64,000 nucleotides of DNA from Desulfosporosinus fructosivorans. GTDB lineage: Bacteria; Bacillota; Desulfitobacteriia; Desulfitobacteriales; Desulfitobacteriaceae. The translations under genes and the position numbers were made by a program. This document shows positions 52,178-61,245 of the stretch, piece by piece (position 1 is the first letter of the stretch; each line of letters begins with the position of its first letter). A model generated the notes under the pieces. The model ran no database searches. It saw only the letters and a program-made list of their open reading frames with translations, and was not told the DNA's origin. The DNA is taken from the NCBI RefSeq assembly GCF_004766045.1, contig NZ_SPQQ01000006.1, forward strand, positions 1 to 64,000. Direction: 5' to 3'.

Positions 52178-52497
52178 TAGTTTTGGTACGAGCTTTGGTA
52201 CATGTACCAACTCAAAGTGATGATTATCAAGGGTAAATACCATTTCGGAACACTATTTAACACTATATCTTATCAAGGTGGTTGTCGTACTTTTTGTTGT
52301 TAGAGTTGGGGCAACCAGGGAACCGGTTTGTAGTTTAAACATTCTCCACCAGGTTTCGCAAGGTGAAACAATGGATTCTGGATGTAAGAATCTGAAACTG
52401 AACATTTGTGGGTGCGTTTGAAGTAACATTTCCGACATAATTCTACTCGGTAATTTAGGATCATGTGAATAGATCTCTCCTTTTAGACTAGTGTTTA

Positions 52498-54255
52498 TCA
52501 GGGGGATTCGTGAAAATATTGGTAGACCATGGTTGCAGCACTATGAGGGAGTCCGGCCTCTTGGAGTTCTTCGATACTTGCGCGTTGAATGTCGTTAAGG
52601 GATGAAAAATGCTTTAACAGTTGTTGCTTGCGCTTTGGACCTATACCGGAAATACCATCGAGAGCAGAGAGCGTCATACTTTTAGCCCGTTGTTGACGAT
52701 GAAATGTAATGGCAAAGCGATGGACCTCATTCTGAATTCTGCCGAGTAAATAAAATGTGGGATGACTTTTGGGTAATGCAACAGAATTACCTGTTTGATC
52801 TAAGAGACCGTGAGTCTGGTGACGGTCGTTTTTAACCATTCCAGCGACGGGAATCGTTAGGTTAAGTTCCTTTAGTGACCTAGAAGCCGCGTTGATTTGG
52901 CCTTTGCCGCCATCTACTAAAATTAAGTTCGGAAGGGGGCTGTTTTCCGAAACTAACCGTGCGTACCGGCGCTGAATTACCTGCCCCATGGCAGCCGTAT
53001 CATCAGATGTCTCCATGGGTTGTATTTTGTATTTCCGATACCCATTGCGTTGAGGTTTGCCCTCGATAAATTGAACCATACCTGCAACGTTATGTGCACC
53101 GCCAATATTTGAAATGTCAAAAGCTTCGATTCGACTAGGAGTCGGGATGCTTAAGAGGTCCCCGAGGGTGGTTAAAGCTTGCTGTGTTTCAGATTGTTGA
53201 CGTATTTCAAGTGAAATTTGATCGTGTAGAGTGGTCTGAGCATTGGACATTGCCATCTGCACTAAATCTCGTTTCTTTCCTTTTTGGGGAACGGTGATTG
53301 GAAATAGGGTCGTTAAGACTTGGGATTCCGTCGGTGGAAGCAAAATCTCAGTAGGCCAGACTGCACGCTCAATATAAAACTGAGCGACAAAAGAGATGAA
53401 AGCTTCTTCAGGTTCTTCATAATAAGGGAAAATGAAACTATCACGTGCTAATAACTTACCAAGCCGTATATAAAATACCTGAAAGCACATCTGATCTGTG
53501 GTTATAGCATACCCGATAACATCGCGATCGATAAAATCATTGAGCGTGATGTTTTGTTTTTCTCGAAGGAGTTTAAGGTCTTCGATAAGGTCACGATATT
53601 CTGTAGCACGTTCAAAATGGAGAGCCTCAGACGCCGTTTGCATTTTATCTTCTAAGAGTTTGATTATCTCGCTTTGATCTCCTTTCAGAAACGTTGAAAC
53701 ATCTTTGCGCATCTCCGTATAAGCATTAAGCGATACGTCTGTGACGCAAGGGGCAAGGCATTGTTGCAAATGATAATAAAGACAAGGGCGCGAGGGAATT
53801 TGACGGCATTTTCGAAAAGGGAATAGCCGATTAAGCAAACGTGCTGCTTCTTTGGCTGCAGTTGCATTAGGATAAGGACCGAAGTATTTACCTCTTCCTT
53901 TTTTTACTTGCCGAGTAACGAGGATCCGTGGGTGGCTTTCTTCGGTAATGATCAAATAGGGGTAGGTCTTGTCATCTCGCAAGAGGATGTTGTACTTCGG
54001 GTTATGCTTTTTTATTAAATTGCATTCTAAGACCAGAGCCTCAACCTCAGATTCCGTCATGATATATTCAAAATCGGCGATCTGGCTTACTAGGCGCCCA
54101 GTTTTGCCATCATGTAAGCCAGTAAAATATGACTTAACCCGATTTTTTAATATTTTAGCTTTCCCGACATAAATAATCTGTCCCTGAGTATCTTTCATAA
54201 GATACACACCTGGCTTCTCCGGCAACAAGGTCAGTTTTTGTCGAAGTAGATCCAT
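52498..54255 (-). CDS. uvrC: Excinuclease ABC subunit C
   Basis: I start at ATG 54255 behind AGGTGGGG; the frame extending to 54474 is unsupported. 585 residues: GIY-YIG domain (PEKPGVYLMKDTQGQIIYVGKA), a Cys-containing linker, UvrB-binding UVR motif (DKMQTASEALHFERATEYRD), RNase-H-like nuclease domain (EAFDISNIGG, LVDGGKGQ) and C-terminal helix-hairpin-helix (ISGIGPKRKQQLLKHF). UvrC makes both incisions in nucleotide excision repair. Confidence 0.95.
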   Translation of the reverse strand: MDLLRQKLTLLPEKPGVYLMKDTQGQIIYVGKAKILKNRVKSYFTGLHDGKTGRLVSQIADFEYIMTESEVEALVLECNLIKKHNPKYNILLRDDKTYPYLIITEESHPRILVTRQVKKGRGKYFGPYPNATAAKEAARLLNRLFPFRKCRQIPSRPCLYYHLQQCLAPCVTDVSLNAYTEMRKDVSTFLKGDQSEIIKLLEDKMQTASEALHFERATEYRDLIEDLKLLREKQNITLNDFIDRDVIGYAITTDQMCFQVFYIRLGKLLARDSFIFPYYEEPEEAFISFVAQFYIERAVWPTEILLPPTESQVLTTLFPITVPQKGKKRDLVQMAMSNAQTTLHDQISLEIRQQSETQQALTTLGDLLSIPTPSRIEAFDISNIGGAHNVAGMVQFIEGKPQRNGYRKYKIQPMETSDDTAAMGQVIQRRYARLVSENSPLPNLILVDGGKGQINAASRSLKELNLTIPVAGMVKNDRHQTHGLLDQTGNSVALPKSHPTFYLLGRIQNEVHRFAITFHRQQRAKSMTLSALDGISGIGPKRKQQLLKHFSSLNDIQRASIEELQEAGLPHSAATMVYQYFHESP

Positions 54256-54397
54256 ATTCCCCACCTCAGTTCTTATTCTAGAGGGTGGGATTCCGAGATG
54301 CAAGTTTCCAACACATATCTTGGTAAAAATGAACGTATATATGTATAAAGACTGACATATTTGAAGCATAAGATGAGATGGATTGGAGGGATAAGGT

Positions 54398-54922
54398 ATG
54401 CCAAGTGCATGGGGACGACCACCACGTAATGATTTATGGAAGGATTTACAAGCCTTGGCCCTATGGGTTCTCATTATTGGGGTTGTTGGTTATATCTTAT
54501 TCCCTAACTTTTTCAAAGATATTTACTCACGACTATCCGACCCAGTAACTCAGACAAGCACGCTAAATGACAACTACACGCTGAATAATTCTGCCAACCT
54601 GAATACGAATAGCTATGATCAGCAGACGTTGCTGGAACAAGACTTCTCCAATGTATCCAATGCCCTCTATAATAATGGAAAAAACGAAGTTTCCTCTGGA
54701 TATTGGGTCATCTTTGTCGCAGGAGGTGAGTTTAAGCAACTCGCAGTAAGTGCTGAGGCTTATGCCTTTCTTCTCCGACTCATTGAAAGTGACCAGAGTA
54801 CTGAGGGGAAGAGCTCTATAATATTAGTATCTAACGGTCAAATACGGAAATTTACTGTCACCGAAGAAATATATAGCATTATTAATAATATGGCATTAAT
54901 TGTAGGTCGTGCCAAACAGTGA
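54398..54922 (+). CDS. Membrane-anchored protein of unknown function
   Basis: ATG 54398, after GGAGGGATAAGG, gives 174 residues. A helix near residues 22-40 (LALWVLIIGVVGYILF) anchors a soluble C-terminal domain, with an Asn/Thr-rich linker in between. No family recognised. Divergent from uvrC. Confidence 0.65.
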   Translation: MPSAWGRPPRNDLWKDLQALALWVLIIGVVGYILFPNFFKDIYSRLSDPVTQTSTLNDNYTLNNSANLNTNSYDQQTLLEQDFSNVSNALYNNGKNEVSSGYWVIFVAGGEFKQLAVSAEAYAFLLRLIESDQSTEGKSSIILVSNGQIRKFTVTEEIYSIINNMALIVGRAKQ

Positions 54923-54933
54923 TTATTAAAGAA

Positions 54934-55377
54934 TTAGCGGAAGAGGAGTTTGGCCCCTGCGGCGAACAGAGCAACTCCAATGAATTGGGATGGAGTCCAT
55001 GAGTGGCGACTCATACCGAACCATCCGAAATGATCAATAAGTACAGCCATACTAACCTGGCCAATGATAATGGCTGTGGTCGCGTTACACACGCCTACTT
55101 TTGGGATGCTTACTGCAACCAGTCCGACAATAAGTACACTGAGTATACCTCCAAGATACAGATACCATGGAACTGAAGTCCAGTTATAGTTTAATAGAGG
55201 AGCTCTCCAGGCGAGTACAGCAACTAAGGAGACAAGCGTACCAATGAGATGGACTACGAGTGTCGCCGATAGTAATGAACTTTTTTGACTTAACGATGAA
55301 TTTAATGTGCCTTGGATAGCCATTGCAATCCCAGATATAGCCGCAACTAAAAAAGGAAAAGAAAAGAATTTTGACAT
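54934..55377 (-). CDS. DMT-superfamily small transporter (DUF606/YdcZ)
   Basis: This 147-residue protein has about five hydrophobic segments and the YdcZ pattern AMQGTLNSSLSQK near the start, then LGGILSVLIVGLVAVSIPKVG and TAIIIGQVSMAVLIDHFGWFG. It is half the size of ordinary DMT permeases. Substrate unknown. Confidence 0.82.
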   Translation of the reverse strand: MSKFFSFPFLVAAISGIAMAIQGTLNSSLSQKSSLLSATLVVHLIGTLVSLVAVLAWRAPLLNYNWTSVPWYLYLGGILSVLIVGLVAVSIPKVGVCNATTAIIIGQVSMAVLIDHFGWFGMSRHSWTPSQFIGVALFAAGAKLLFR

Positions 55378-55508
55378 ATTAAGCCTCCTTAGGTTGATTT
55401 AACTAGAGTGGAAAAAATACCTATATTCGTTAAAGATCTCTCAGTATTCAATAGAAAGGTTAAGGGAAAAATGAAAACAAGTTAGAAAAATAAAGTGGAG
55501 GTGGCGGT

Positions 55509-55880
55509 TTGGACATCGATTATAATTTGATACAACGCGCCCAGATGCTACTCACACTTGAGCATCCTTTAACATCTGTGCGTGAAATCTTAATCGGAGA
55601 AGGGTATCCCCAAGATCAAGTCGTGGAGCTTATGGAAGCAACCGCAGAAGTCCTAAATTACCTCGTACCACCTCAATACGATGAACATAAAATTGGTATT
55701 GATATTCTACATCCCGGTGAAAAATCTCAAGGACGCAAGCCATCAGTCGATATCTTAATCGATAAGAGGTCTGGGAAGTTAGAGTTAATAACTCCCAACC
55801 AACCTGAAACATGGCGAGTTGCGAATGAAGTGCGTAAGGCTATCAAACGACAGCGACAAACTATGAAACAATATCACTAA
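55509..55880 (+). CDS. Conserved hypothetical protein
   Basis: TTG start behind GTGGAGGTGG gives 123 residues. A UBA-like helical N-terminus (YNLIQRAQMLLTLEHPL) is followed by a mixed region and a basic C-terminus. No family recognised. Confidence 0.6.
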   Translation: MDIDYNLIQRAQMLLTLEHPLTSVREILIGEGYPQDQVVELMEATAEVLNYLVPPQYDEHKIGIDILHPGEKSQGRKPSVDILIDKRSGKLELITPNQPETWRVANEVRKAIKRQRQTMKQYH

Positions 55881-56003
55881 CAATCTTAGGACTTAAGTGG
55901 GACACGCTTATAGTCCTTTCTTTCTGTTCACTCTCCTTTCTAGTAATTTGAGAATTATGTTATACTATAAGTGATAACAATTTTCGGGAAAGAAGGGTCA
56001 GGA

Positions 56004-57104
56004 GTGGAATTTAATCCAATAGTTAAGGGATTAGAAGATGTATATGAGAAAATGGTCTCAGAACAACGGCTTAATCGAAATGACGGTCTTCATCTTTTAC
56101 AAACAAATAATATTTTGGGTCTGGGTTACCTGGCGAATGAACGGAAACGCGCTATGACGGGTGATCAGGTATTCTTTAATAATAATGCCCATATTAACTA
56201 TAGTAATGTATGTAAAGTACGGTGTGGGCTTTGTGCTTTTGGTAAAGACCTTGGAGATAAGGGATCTTATACGATGTCCATTGAAGAGGTGGTAGCGAAA
56301 GCTGGGGGATTCGCAGATCAAGGGGTTACAGAACTGCATATTGTCGGAGGAATACACCCAGATCTTCCTTTTTCATATTATCTAAACATGATAACGAAAA
56401 TCAAAGAACGAGCTCCACAGGTCAGTTTGAAAGCGTTCACTGCATCTGATTATGATTTTTTTGCTCAAATGGAGAATCTTCCAGTTATAGAAATTCTAAA
56501 AATGTTTAAAGAAGCAGGCCTTAGCTTTATTTCAGGTGGTGGAGCGGAAAATTTCAGTCCTAGGGTTCGGGAAATTATTTGTCCTGGAAAATTAAGTGGA
56601 GAACGCTGGTTAGAGATTCACGGAATGGCCCATCAGTTAGGTATACCTACCAATGCAAATGTGCTGTATGGACTTCTTGAAACGAATGAGGAACTAATCG
56701 ATCATCTATTGGCTTTGCGAAATCAACAAGACGCAACTAAGGGCTTCTATGCCCTGATTCCTACTGCCTTTCATCCGAAGAACACAAAATTTGAAGAAGT
56801 TTCTCCTGCAAGTGCACTTCGTACGTTAAAAGTAATTGCCGTTGCGCGTTTAATTTTAGATAATTTCCGCTACATTAAAGCTTATTGGATTTCCACCAGT
56901 CCTCAAGTTGCCCAGATGGCACTTTCGTTTGGGGCCAATGATCTTGATGGGGTTGTTCGAGAAGAGAAAATTTATCACACAGCAGGTGCAACAAGTCCGC
57001 AAATGCAAAGTGAACAACAATTAATCCGTCTGATTCATGAAGCAGGTTTAGTGGCCGTAGAACGGGATACCTACTACAACGTCCGAAAAACGATTCGGCC
57101 ATGA
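56004..57104 (+). CDS. mqnE: Aminofutalosine synthase (radical SAM)
   Basis: GTG 56004 after AAGGGTCAGG gives 366 residues; a longer frame from 55971 is unsupported. The radical SAM cluster is CKVRCGLCAF, preceded by NAHINYSNVC, typical of MqnE; ELHIVGGIHPD follows. MqnE joins MqnA product to SAM to give aminofutalosine. MqnC is the closest alternative call. Confidence 0.85.
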   Translation: MEFNPIVKGLEDVYEKMVSEQRLNRNDGLHLLQTNNILGLGYLANERKRAMTGDQVFFNNNAHINYSNVCKVRCGLCAFGKDLGDKGSYTMSIEEVVAKAGGFADQGVTELHIVGGIHPDLPFSYYLNMITKIKERAPQVSLKAFTASDYDFFAQMENLPVIEILKMFKEAGLSFISGGGAENFSPRVREIICPGKLSGERWLEIHGMAHQLGIPTNANVLYGLLETNEELIDHLLALRNQQDATKGFYALIPTAFHPKNTKFEEVSPASALRTLKVIAVARLILDNFRYIKAYWISTSPQVAQMALSFGANDLDGVVREEKIYHTAGATSPQMQSEQQLIRLIHEAGLVAVERDTYYNVRKTIRP

Positions 57105-57132
57105 GTAAGTATGAAACTAAGAGGTGAATCGA

Positions 57133-57615
57133 ATGCGAATCGCCGTATTATCAGACACGCATTTACGTATGGGCAAATCTCTCCCCGGTTTTGTTTGGGA
57201 ACAGTTAACCCAAATTGACATGATTCTCCATGCTGGCGACTTGACCCATATAGGCTTACTCGAAGAATTGTCCTGTCTCGCACCGGTACGGGCAGTAAGA
57301 GGGAATTGTGACAATTGGAATGTTTCTTTGCCTGAGCGCGACATAATTGAATGTGAAGCCCTTAGGATAGGGTTGATTCATGGAGATTCAGGTAAGGGTA
57401 GAAGTACGCCAGACCGAGCTTATACGGCCTTTAAAGATACACAGGTTGATCTAATAGTTTTTGGTCACAGTCATACCCCTTTTATGGAGTGGCGAGACGG
57501 CATTTTTATGTTCAACCCAGGTTCACCGACGGACAAAAGACGTGAACTCCATTATTCCTTTGGATTATTGGATATCCAACAAGGGAAGCTAAAAGCAAAA
57601 CATGTGTACTTTTGA
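57133..57615 (+). CDS. YfcE-type metallophosphoesterase
   Basis: ATG 57133, after AAGAGGTG, gives 160 residues. Metal motifs: VLSDTH, LHAGDLTH, VRGNCD, LIHGD and FGHSHTP. It is a small cytoplasmic phosphodiesterase of the YfcE/MJ0936 group; substrate unknown. Confidence 0.9.
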   Translation: MRIAVLSDTHLRMGKSLPGFVWEQLTQIDMILHAGDLTHIGLLEELSCLAPVRAVRGNCDNWNVSLPERDIIECEALRIGLIHGDSGKGRSTPDRAYTAFKDTQVDLIVFGHSHTPFMEWRDGIFMFNPGSPTDKRRELHYSFGLLDIQQGKLKAKHVYF

Positions 57616-57630
57616 AAGCCGGTGAAATAA

Positions 57631-58227
57631 ATGAAATATCGTAGAAATAAAGTAAAACGAGAACACGGCATCATTCAAAATGCTTTGCTTTGGCTTGAGA
57701 ATTTAGGTCGCTTATCGGAAGTGACTGATATTATACCTGGAGTTATTGACGTTAGTCATTCCTCCGAACGAGGAATTGTCTATAAATATGAAACCCAAAC
57801 AGGGTGTAAACTTTTACTCAAAAGTAATGGGTCCATTCAAGAAGTCTTTGTAGTCACTAAAGACCCAATTTGTGTTCAGAATTGGGTTAAGCGGGAATTT
57901 CCGCCTGATCTACCATCAACGGAACCTGAAGTTATAACGAAAAGCACCCTCCGAGCAACTCCTAAGAAACAGTTGACTAATTTGCCCAAAGAATTAAACC
58001 ATAGATACAAGAAAAGAACTTCCCCGAGGGGCCTACATCACTCAAAAAAGCGCACCTGTGAAAAAGGTAAAGGCCCTAAGCATATCCTCGGGGATCAAGA
58101 TTCCCCTAATGTAGCTGATTGTTTGGATCGCACAACTCTCAAAGCCTTAAGTCATTTAAAAAAGTTCTTAGAATATGATAAAATTCAAAACGCGCAAACA
58201 ATGCGCGAAACATTTCAACAAAAATAA
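57631..58227 (+). CDS. Conserved hypothetical protein, possible DUF2103
   Basis: This 198-residue protein has a compact N-terminal domain (REHGIIQNALLWLENL; GVIDVSHSSERG) and a basic, low-complexity middle (HHSKKRTCEKGK). The N-terminal part could be a DUF2103-type metal-binding domain, but I am not certain. It starts 15 bases after the phosphoesterase gene. Confidence 0.55.
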   Translation: MKYRRNKVKREHGIIQNALLWLENLGRLSEVTDIIPGVIDVSHSSERGIVYKYETQTGCKLLLKSNGSIQEVFVVTKDPICVQNWVKREFPPDLPSTEPEVITKSTLRATPKKQLTNLPKELNHRYKKRTSPRGLHHSKKRTCEKGKGPKHILGDQDSPNVADCLDRTTLKALSHLKKFLEYDKIQNAQTMRETFQQK

Positions 58228-58261
58228 AACAGCTTAGGGCCAATTATCCTAAGCTGTTTTG
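58226..58261 (+). terminator. Terminator after hypothetical gene
   Basis: AAAACAGCTTAGG pairs with CCTAAGCTGTTTT. Confidence 0.85.
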
Positions 58262-58311
58262 GTGATTGTTATGGGTATAAGAGTATCCGCTCAGATAGGA
58301 GGGTCTGTTGT

Positions 58312-59415
58312 GTGGAAGTAGGTGGCATATTAGCTCCAGGTGCAGCCATATCAACCTTAATTAAACAATGGCATCAAGGTGAGCGTCTAATGGTTGAAGT
58401 TGTTCAGAAAACAGCTGAGGGAACAGGAACAATCAAGGTACAGGGCCAAAACTTGTCCGCCCTTTTAGAATCCACGACTACAGTGGGAGAAAAATTCTGG
58501 GTCAAAGTGGGCAATGTGAGCGAGGGTAGCTTATTGTTGGTTCGCGAACCTTTAGTGGAAAAGCTTGCGGGAATTCCTGTCCCTCCCCAACAGTTAAAGC
58601 AGCTTACAGAGAGAGGATTGCCTATTAATCAGGAAATTATAAGCCTACTAAAATCATTTCCTGCAGCAAATACTGGATTGTTAAGTACTTTATTGACAAG
58701 TCTGCAAGGGACAACGTTGGAAGGACTTGTGATGAACCTTCGAAAAGCAATTCCAAAGTGGGAAGGGCTATCAGAGAACACTGGAGCGGAAAAACTAGTG
58801 GAGTGTTTACGAAAGCTCGGACTGAATTATGAGCAACGGATCCAAAACATGATGACATTAGATCCTCAAGCCAAGGAAGCAGAGAAAAACGGTCTCCAAG
58901 AAACCTTTAAATTTGCACTCCTCAAAGCTCTTCAAAGTCAAGATGGCCTCGTCAATCATGATTCAGAAGAGATCTTGACAAATTTACTCCAAAAATTAAC
59001 AGGACAACAATTGTGGATTAAAACAGGTGCTCTTGATAATGCCTATCTATTACTCCATCTTCCTTTATTAAATCAGGAACAGTTCGTACCAACACAAATA
59101 GCGATAGAAAGTGCTCGTAACGGCGGAAAAATGGATGAGCAACACTGCCGAGTGGGAATACAGATGGATACTCCGCAACTAGGACAGGTAGGAATTGATG
59201 CATATTTTTATGAAGATTCAGTGACCTTTCGTGTTTTAACAGATGGCCATTTCCCGACTCAACTCCTAGAAGAGGCTTTGCCTGAGACGAGGACACAATT
59301 TGCTAAGCTTGGTTTTAATTTAACGAAAATCGAAACGGGTGAGCTAGGGCAGAACCTAGAATTTCAGAATTTCCTTCAAGGATCAAGACGAAGTGGAGTT
59401 GATATTCAGAGTTGA
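58312..59415 (+). CDS. FliK-like (flagellar hook-length control C-terminal domain) protein
   Basis: GTG start gives 367 residues. The C-terminal 100 residues have the FliK domain pattern (IQMDTPQLGQVGIDAYFYEDSVTFRV...LGFNLTKIET). The rest is helical and Gln/Leu-rich. It overlaps the next gene by 4 bases, an FlhB-like gene; no other flagellar genes are near. A role in export-substrate switching is a guess. Confidence 0.78.
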   Translation: MEVGGILAPGAAISTLIKQWHQGERLMVEVVQKTAEGTGTIKVQGQNLSALLESTTTVGEKFWVKVGNVSEGSLLLVREPLVEKLAGIPVPPQQLKQLTERGLPINQEIISLLKSFPAANTGLLSTLLTSLQGTTLEGLVMNLRKAIPKWEGLSENTGAEKLVECLRKLGLNYEQRIQNMMTLDPQAKEAEKNGLQETFKFALLKALQSQDGLVNHDSEEILTNLLQKLTGQQLWIKTGALDNAYLLLHLPLLNQEQFVPTQIAIESARNGGKMDEQHCRVGIQMDTPQLGQVGIDAYFYEDSVTFRVLTDGHFPTQLLEEALPETRTQFAKLGFNLTKIETGELGQNLEFQNFLQGSRRSGVDIQS

Positions 59416-59693
59416 AAGAAAATAAAGAAAAGAAGACAAAAGCCGCAGCTCTAGTTTACGATCAAATTGGTGCACCACGGATAGTCGCTAAAGGGGCGGG
59501 AGAAGTGGCTCGTAAAATGATCGAAACCGCTGAAGCTGAAGGAATTCCTATTCAAAAAAATGAATTGCTGGTGGAAGCTTTGATGCAGGTAGAGTTGACG
59601 AAAGAAATTCCACCCCAGTTGTATCGTGCAGTGGCAGAGATCCTCGCCTTCATTTATAGATTAGACAAAACTAAATCGAGCCCAAGTTCATAA
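59412..59693 (+). CDS. FlhB C-terminal-domain-like protein
   Basis: TTG start (overlapping the FliK-like stop) gives 93 residues. The sequence (KKTKAAALVYDQIGAPRIVAKGAGEVARKMIETAEAEGIPI) matches the cytoplasmic FlhB/EscU domain but lacks the NPTH autocleavage motif: GAPR stands where NPTH would be. It is a stand-alone YlqH-type protein. Confidence 0.85.
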   Translation: MKENKEKKTKAAALVYDQIGAPRIVAKGAGEVARKMIETAEAEGIPIQKNELLVEALMQVELTKEIPPQLYRAVAEILAFIYRLDKTKSSPSS

Positions 59694-59764
59694 ATAAACA
59701 TACATAATTCATAGAATGCTTCGCAAACTATTAATAGTAGAAAAATAGGATGCAGGAGGTACTA

Positions 59765-60208
59765 ATGAATAATTCATTTGAAGTGCTAAATAAGATCCTT
59801 CAAGGCGAGCATATGGCCATCAAACAATATCAAGCATATATTGGCGAACTAACGGACGGACCACTTCGTAACCATCTTACGGCGATTCTCACAGATCATA
59901 AAGAACATGCCACTCGAATATCTTATTACATCCAAACTAATGGAGGACAGGCTGAAGAAGGCGCGGGCTTTATAGGTATAATGGCAGATTGGAAAACCCA
60001 TCTGGCTAATCTGGGCGAGGCAGAGCCAATGAAGATACTTGAACGCCTTTATGACGGAGAAGATAAGAGCCTAGCAAGAGCTGTAAAGTATTCGGAACAA
60101 TATTTGAGTAGCGCCGAAAAAGAGGTGCTGGAACCAATCTTTTCAGATGAACATGATCATCTAAAACAATTGCAGAGTTTGAGAAGTGGTCTCTACAGTA
60201 ATATGTAA
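59765..60208 (+). CDS. Ferritin-like (DUF2383) protein
   Basis: ATG 59765 behind AGGAGGT gives 147 residues. Four-helix pattern with Glu/His in ILQGEHMAIKQY, DHKEHATR, DGEDKSL and SDEHDHLKQL, consistent with a di-iron ferritin-like bundle. Function unknown; oxidative-stress protection or iron binding is plausible. Confidence 0.78.
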   Translation: MNNSFEVLNKILQGEHMAIKQYQAYIGELTDGPLRNHLTAILTDHKEHATRISYYIQTNGGQAEEGAGFIGIMADWKTHLANLGEAEPMKILERLYDGEDKSLARAVKYSEQYLSSAEKEVLEPIFSDEHDHLKQLQSLRSGLYSNM

Positions 60209-60237
60209 ATGGGTAAATTGTAGATGGCCTAAAATTA

Positions 60238-60267
60238 AAACAAGCAGCAGTTGCTGCTTGTTTATTT
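60238..60267. terminator. Terminator after ferritin-like gene
   Basis: AAACAAGCAGCA-GT-TGCTGCTTGTTT then ATTT. Confidence 0.88.
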
Positions 60268-60295
60268 ACTAACTAACTATGTTGTCTACGTGAAG

Positions 60296-60595
60296 TTAGA
60301 CCTTCTTTGCTAAGCGTCTTCGTGCTAGCATTTGCGCCACTTTTTCGCTGTCGCCAAGAAGTATGCCTTGAAGTCTCCATTCACGGAAGGTTTGCCAAAA
60401 TAGTTGTTCAGAGATTCTACGAGTATATCCTTCAGATTCTTGATCGTACGGCCAGAAAACATCAACCCACAAGGTTCCCCTGTTACTTAAAACCATCAAG
60501 AAATGAACAAGTTCTGGATAAGTAGATTCGGTATCACGCATTAAAATGTGGGAACGACCGTTCGGAAAGTCTGTTTGAATGTAAATAAGCTTCAT
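60296..60595 (-). CDS. Small hypothetical protein
   Basis: ATG 60595 behind AAAGGGGGAC gives 99 residues; it is a compact alpha/beta protein (LIYIQTDFPNG; WVDVFWPYDQES) with a basic C-terminus (RRRLAKKV). No family recognised. Confidence 0.6.
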   Translation of the reverse strand: MKLIYIQTDFPNGRSHILMRDTESTYPELVHFLMVLSNRGTLWVDVFWPYDQESEGYTRRISEQLFWQTFREWRLQGILLGDSEKVAQMLARRRLAKKV

Positions 60596-60813
60596 CCACT
60601 GTCCCCCTTTGTGCAACTTAAACGTGCCCTGACTGACCCATTTCAGTATAGCATGAAATCTAGAATTTAACGATGGATTTTTTGAGGAAATGTAATCTTC
60701 TCATCTTAACTTATGCCTCTTGTAGAATGAAAGTTCATGCGATTAAAGGTATGCTGAAATACAGTCTAGGATAAACTAGAAAGGAAAATAATCGTCAATG
60801 GAGGGTGTAAAAT

Positions 60814-61077
60814 ATGCTTACAGTGATTCATACATTTAACGGTCCGGACGCAGATCGAATTTTAGGAGAGGTTCGAACAGGAATTCAAACCGTTGAAAAT
60901 ACCGAAGGGTTTAAATTTGCTTCGGTAAATAAACAAGAGAATACTTCGGATATTATGCTTTTTTCTAAATGGGAAAATCATTCGGCTTACGAAAGATGGG
61001 CAGTTACCGTGGGCGAAAATAAAGCATTTAAGTCTGCAACACCTCAAATGTTTGAAGTGCTTGAAGAAAAATATTAG
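60814..61077 (+). CDS. Antibiotic-biosynthesis-monooxygenase-fold (ABM) protein
   Basis: This 87-residue dimeric alpha-beta barrel type protein has the ABM pattern (TVIHTFNGPDADRILG, LFSKWENHSAYERWA). Such proteins include quinol and heme oxygenases and inactive relatives. Function unknown. The hairpin repeat copy D starts at its stop codon. GGAGGGTG before the ATG. Confidence 0.78.
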   Translation: MLTVIHTFNGPDADRILGEVRTGIQTVENTEGFKFASVNKQENTSDIMLFSKWENHSAYERWAVTVGENKAFKSATPQMFEVLEEKY

Positions 61078-61186
61078 TGAACTCGTTCAACTTGAGTTGA
61101 ACATTAGACTTAAGTTGAAAACTTAGCCCACCGTAAGGAGTGCGGGTAAAGTCTCAACTTGTAGAAGGGGAATCTTCGATTTGGAT
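61077..61186 (+). mobile_element. PATE-like hairpin repeat, copy D
   Basis: GTGAACTCGTTCAACTTG overlaps the ABM stop (TAG), with GTTCAACT/AGTTGAAC, then a diverged centre (AAGTTGAAAACTT), ACCGTAAGGAGTGCGGGT, CTCAACTTGTAGAAGGGG, and ends near TTGGAT. The first 30 bases match copy C almost exactly; the centre is the most diverged. Confidence 0.65.
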
Positions 61187-61231
61187 AAACGGAGGAGGCA
61201 AGAAATATTACCTTGCCTCCTCCGTTTATTC
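61187..61231. terminator. Bidirectional terminator
   Basis: AAACGGAGGAGGCAAG pairs with CTTGCCTCCTCCGTTT between convergent genes, then ATT. Confidence 0.85.
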
Positions 61232-61245
61232 ACCCAGTTTGTAGA

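Noticed and set aside
52253..52438. 60-codon minus-strand ORF near uvrC
   Set aside because: No ribosome site and no recognisable domain; probably chance in a decayed intergenic region.
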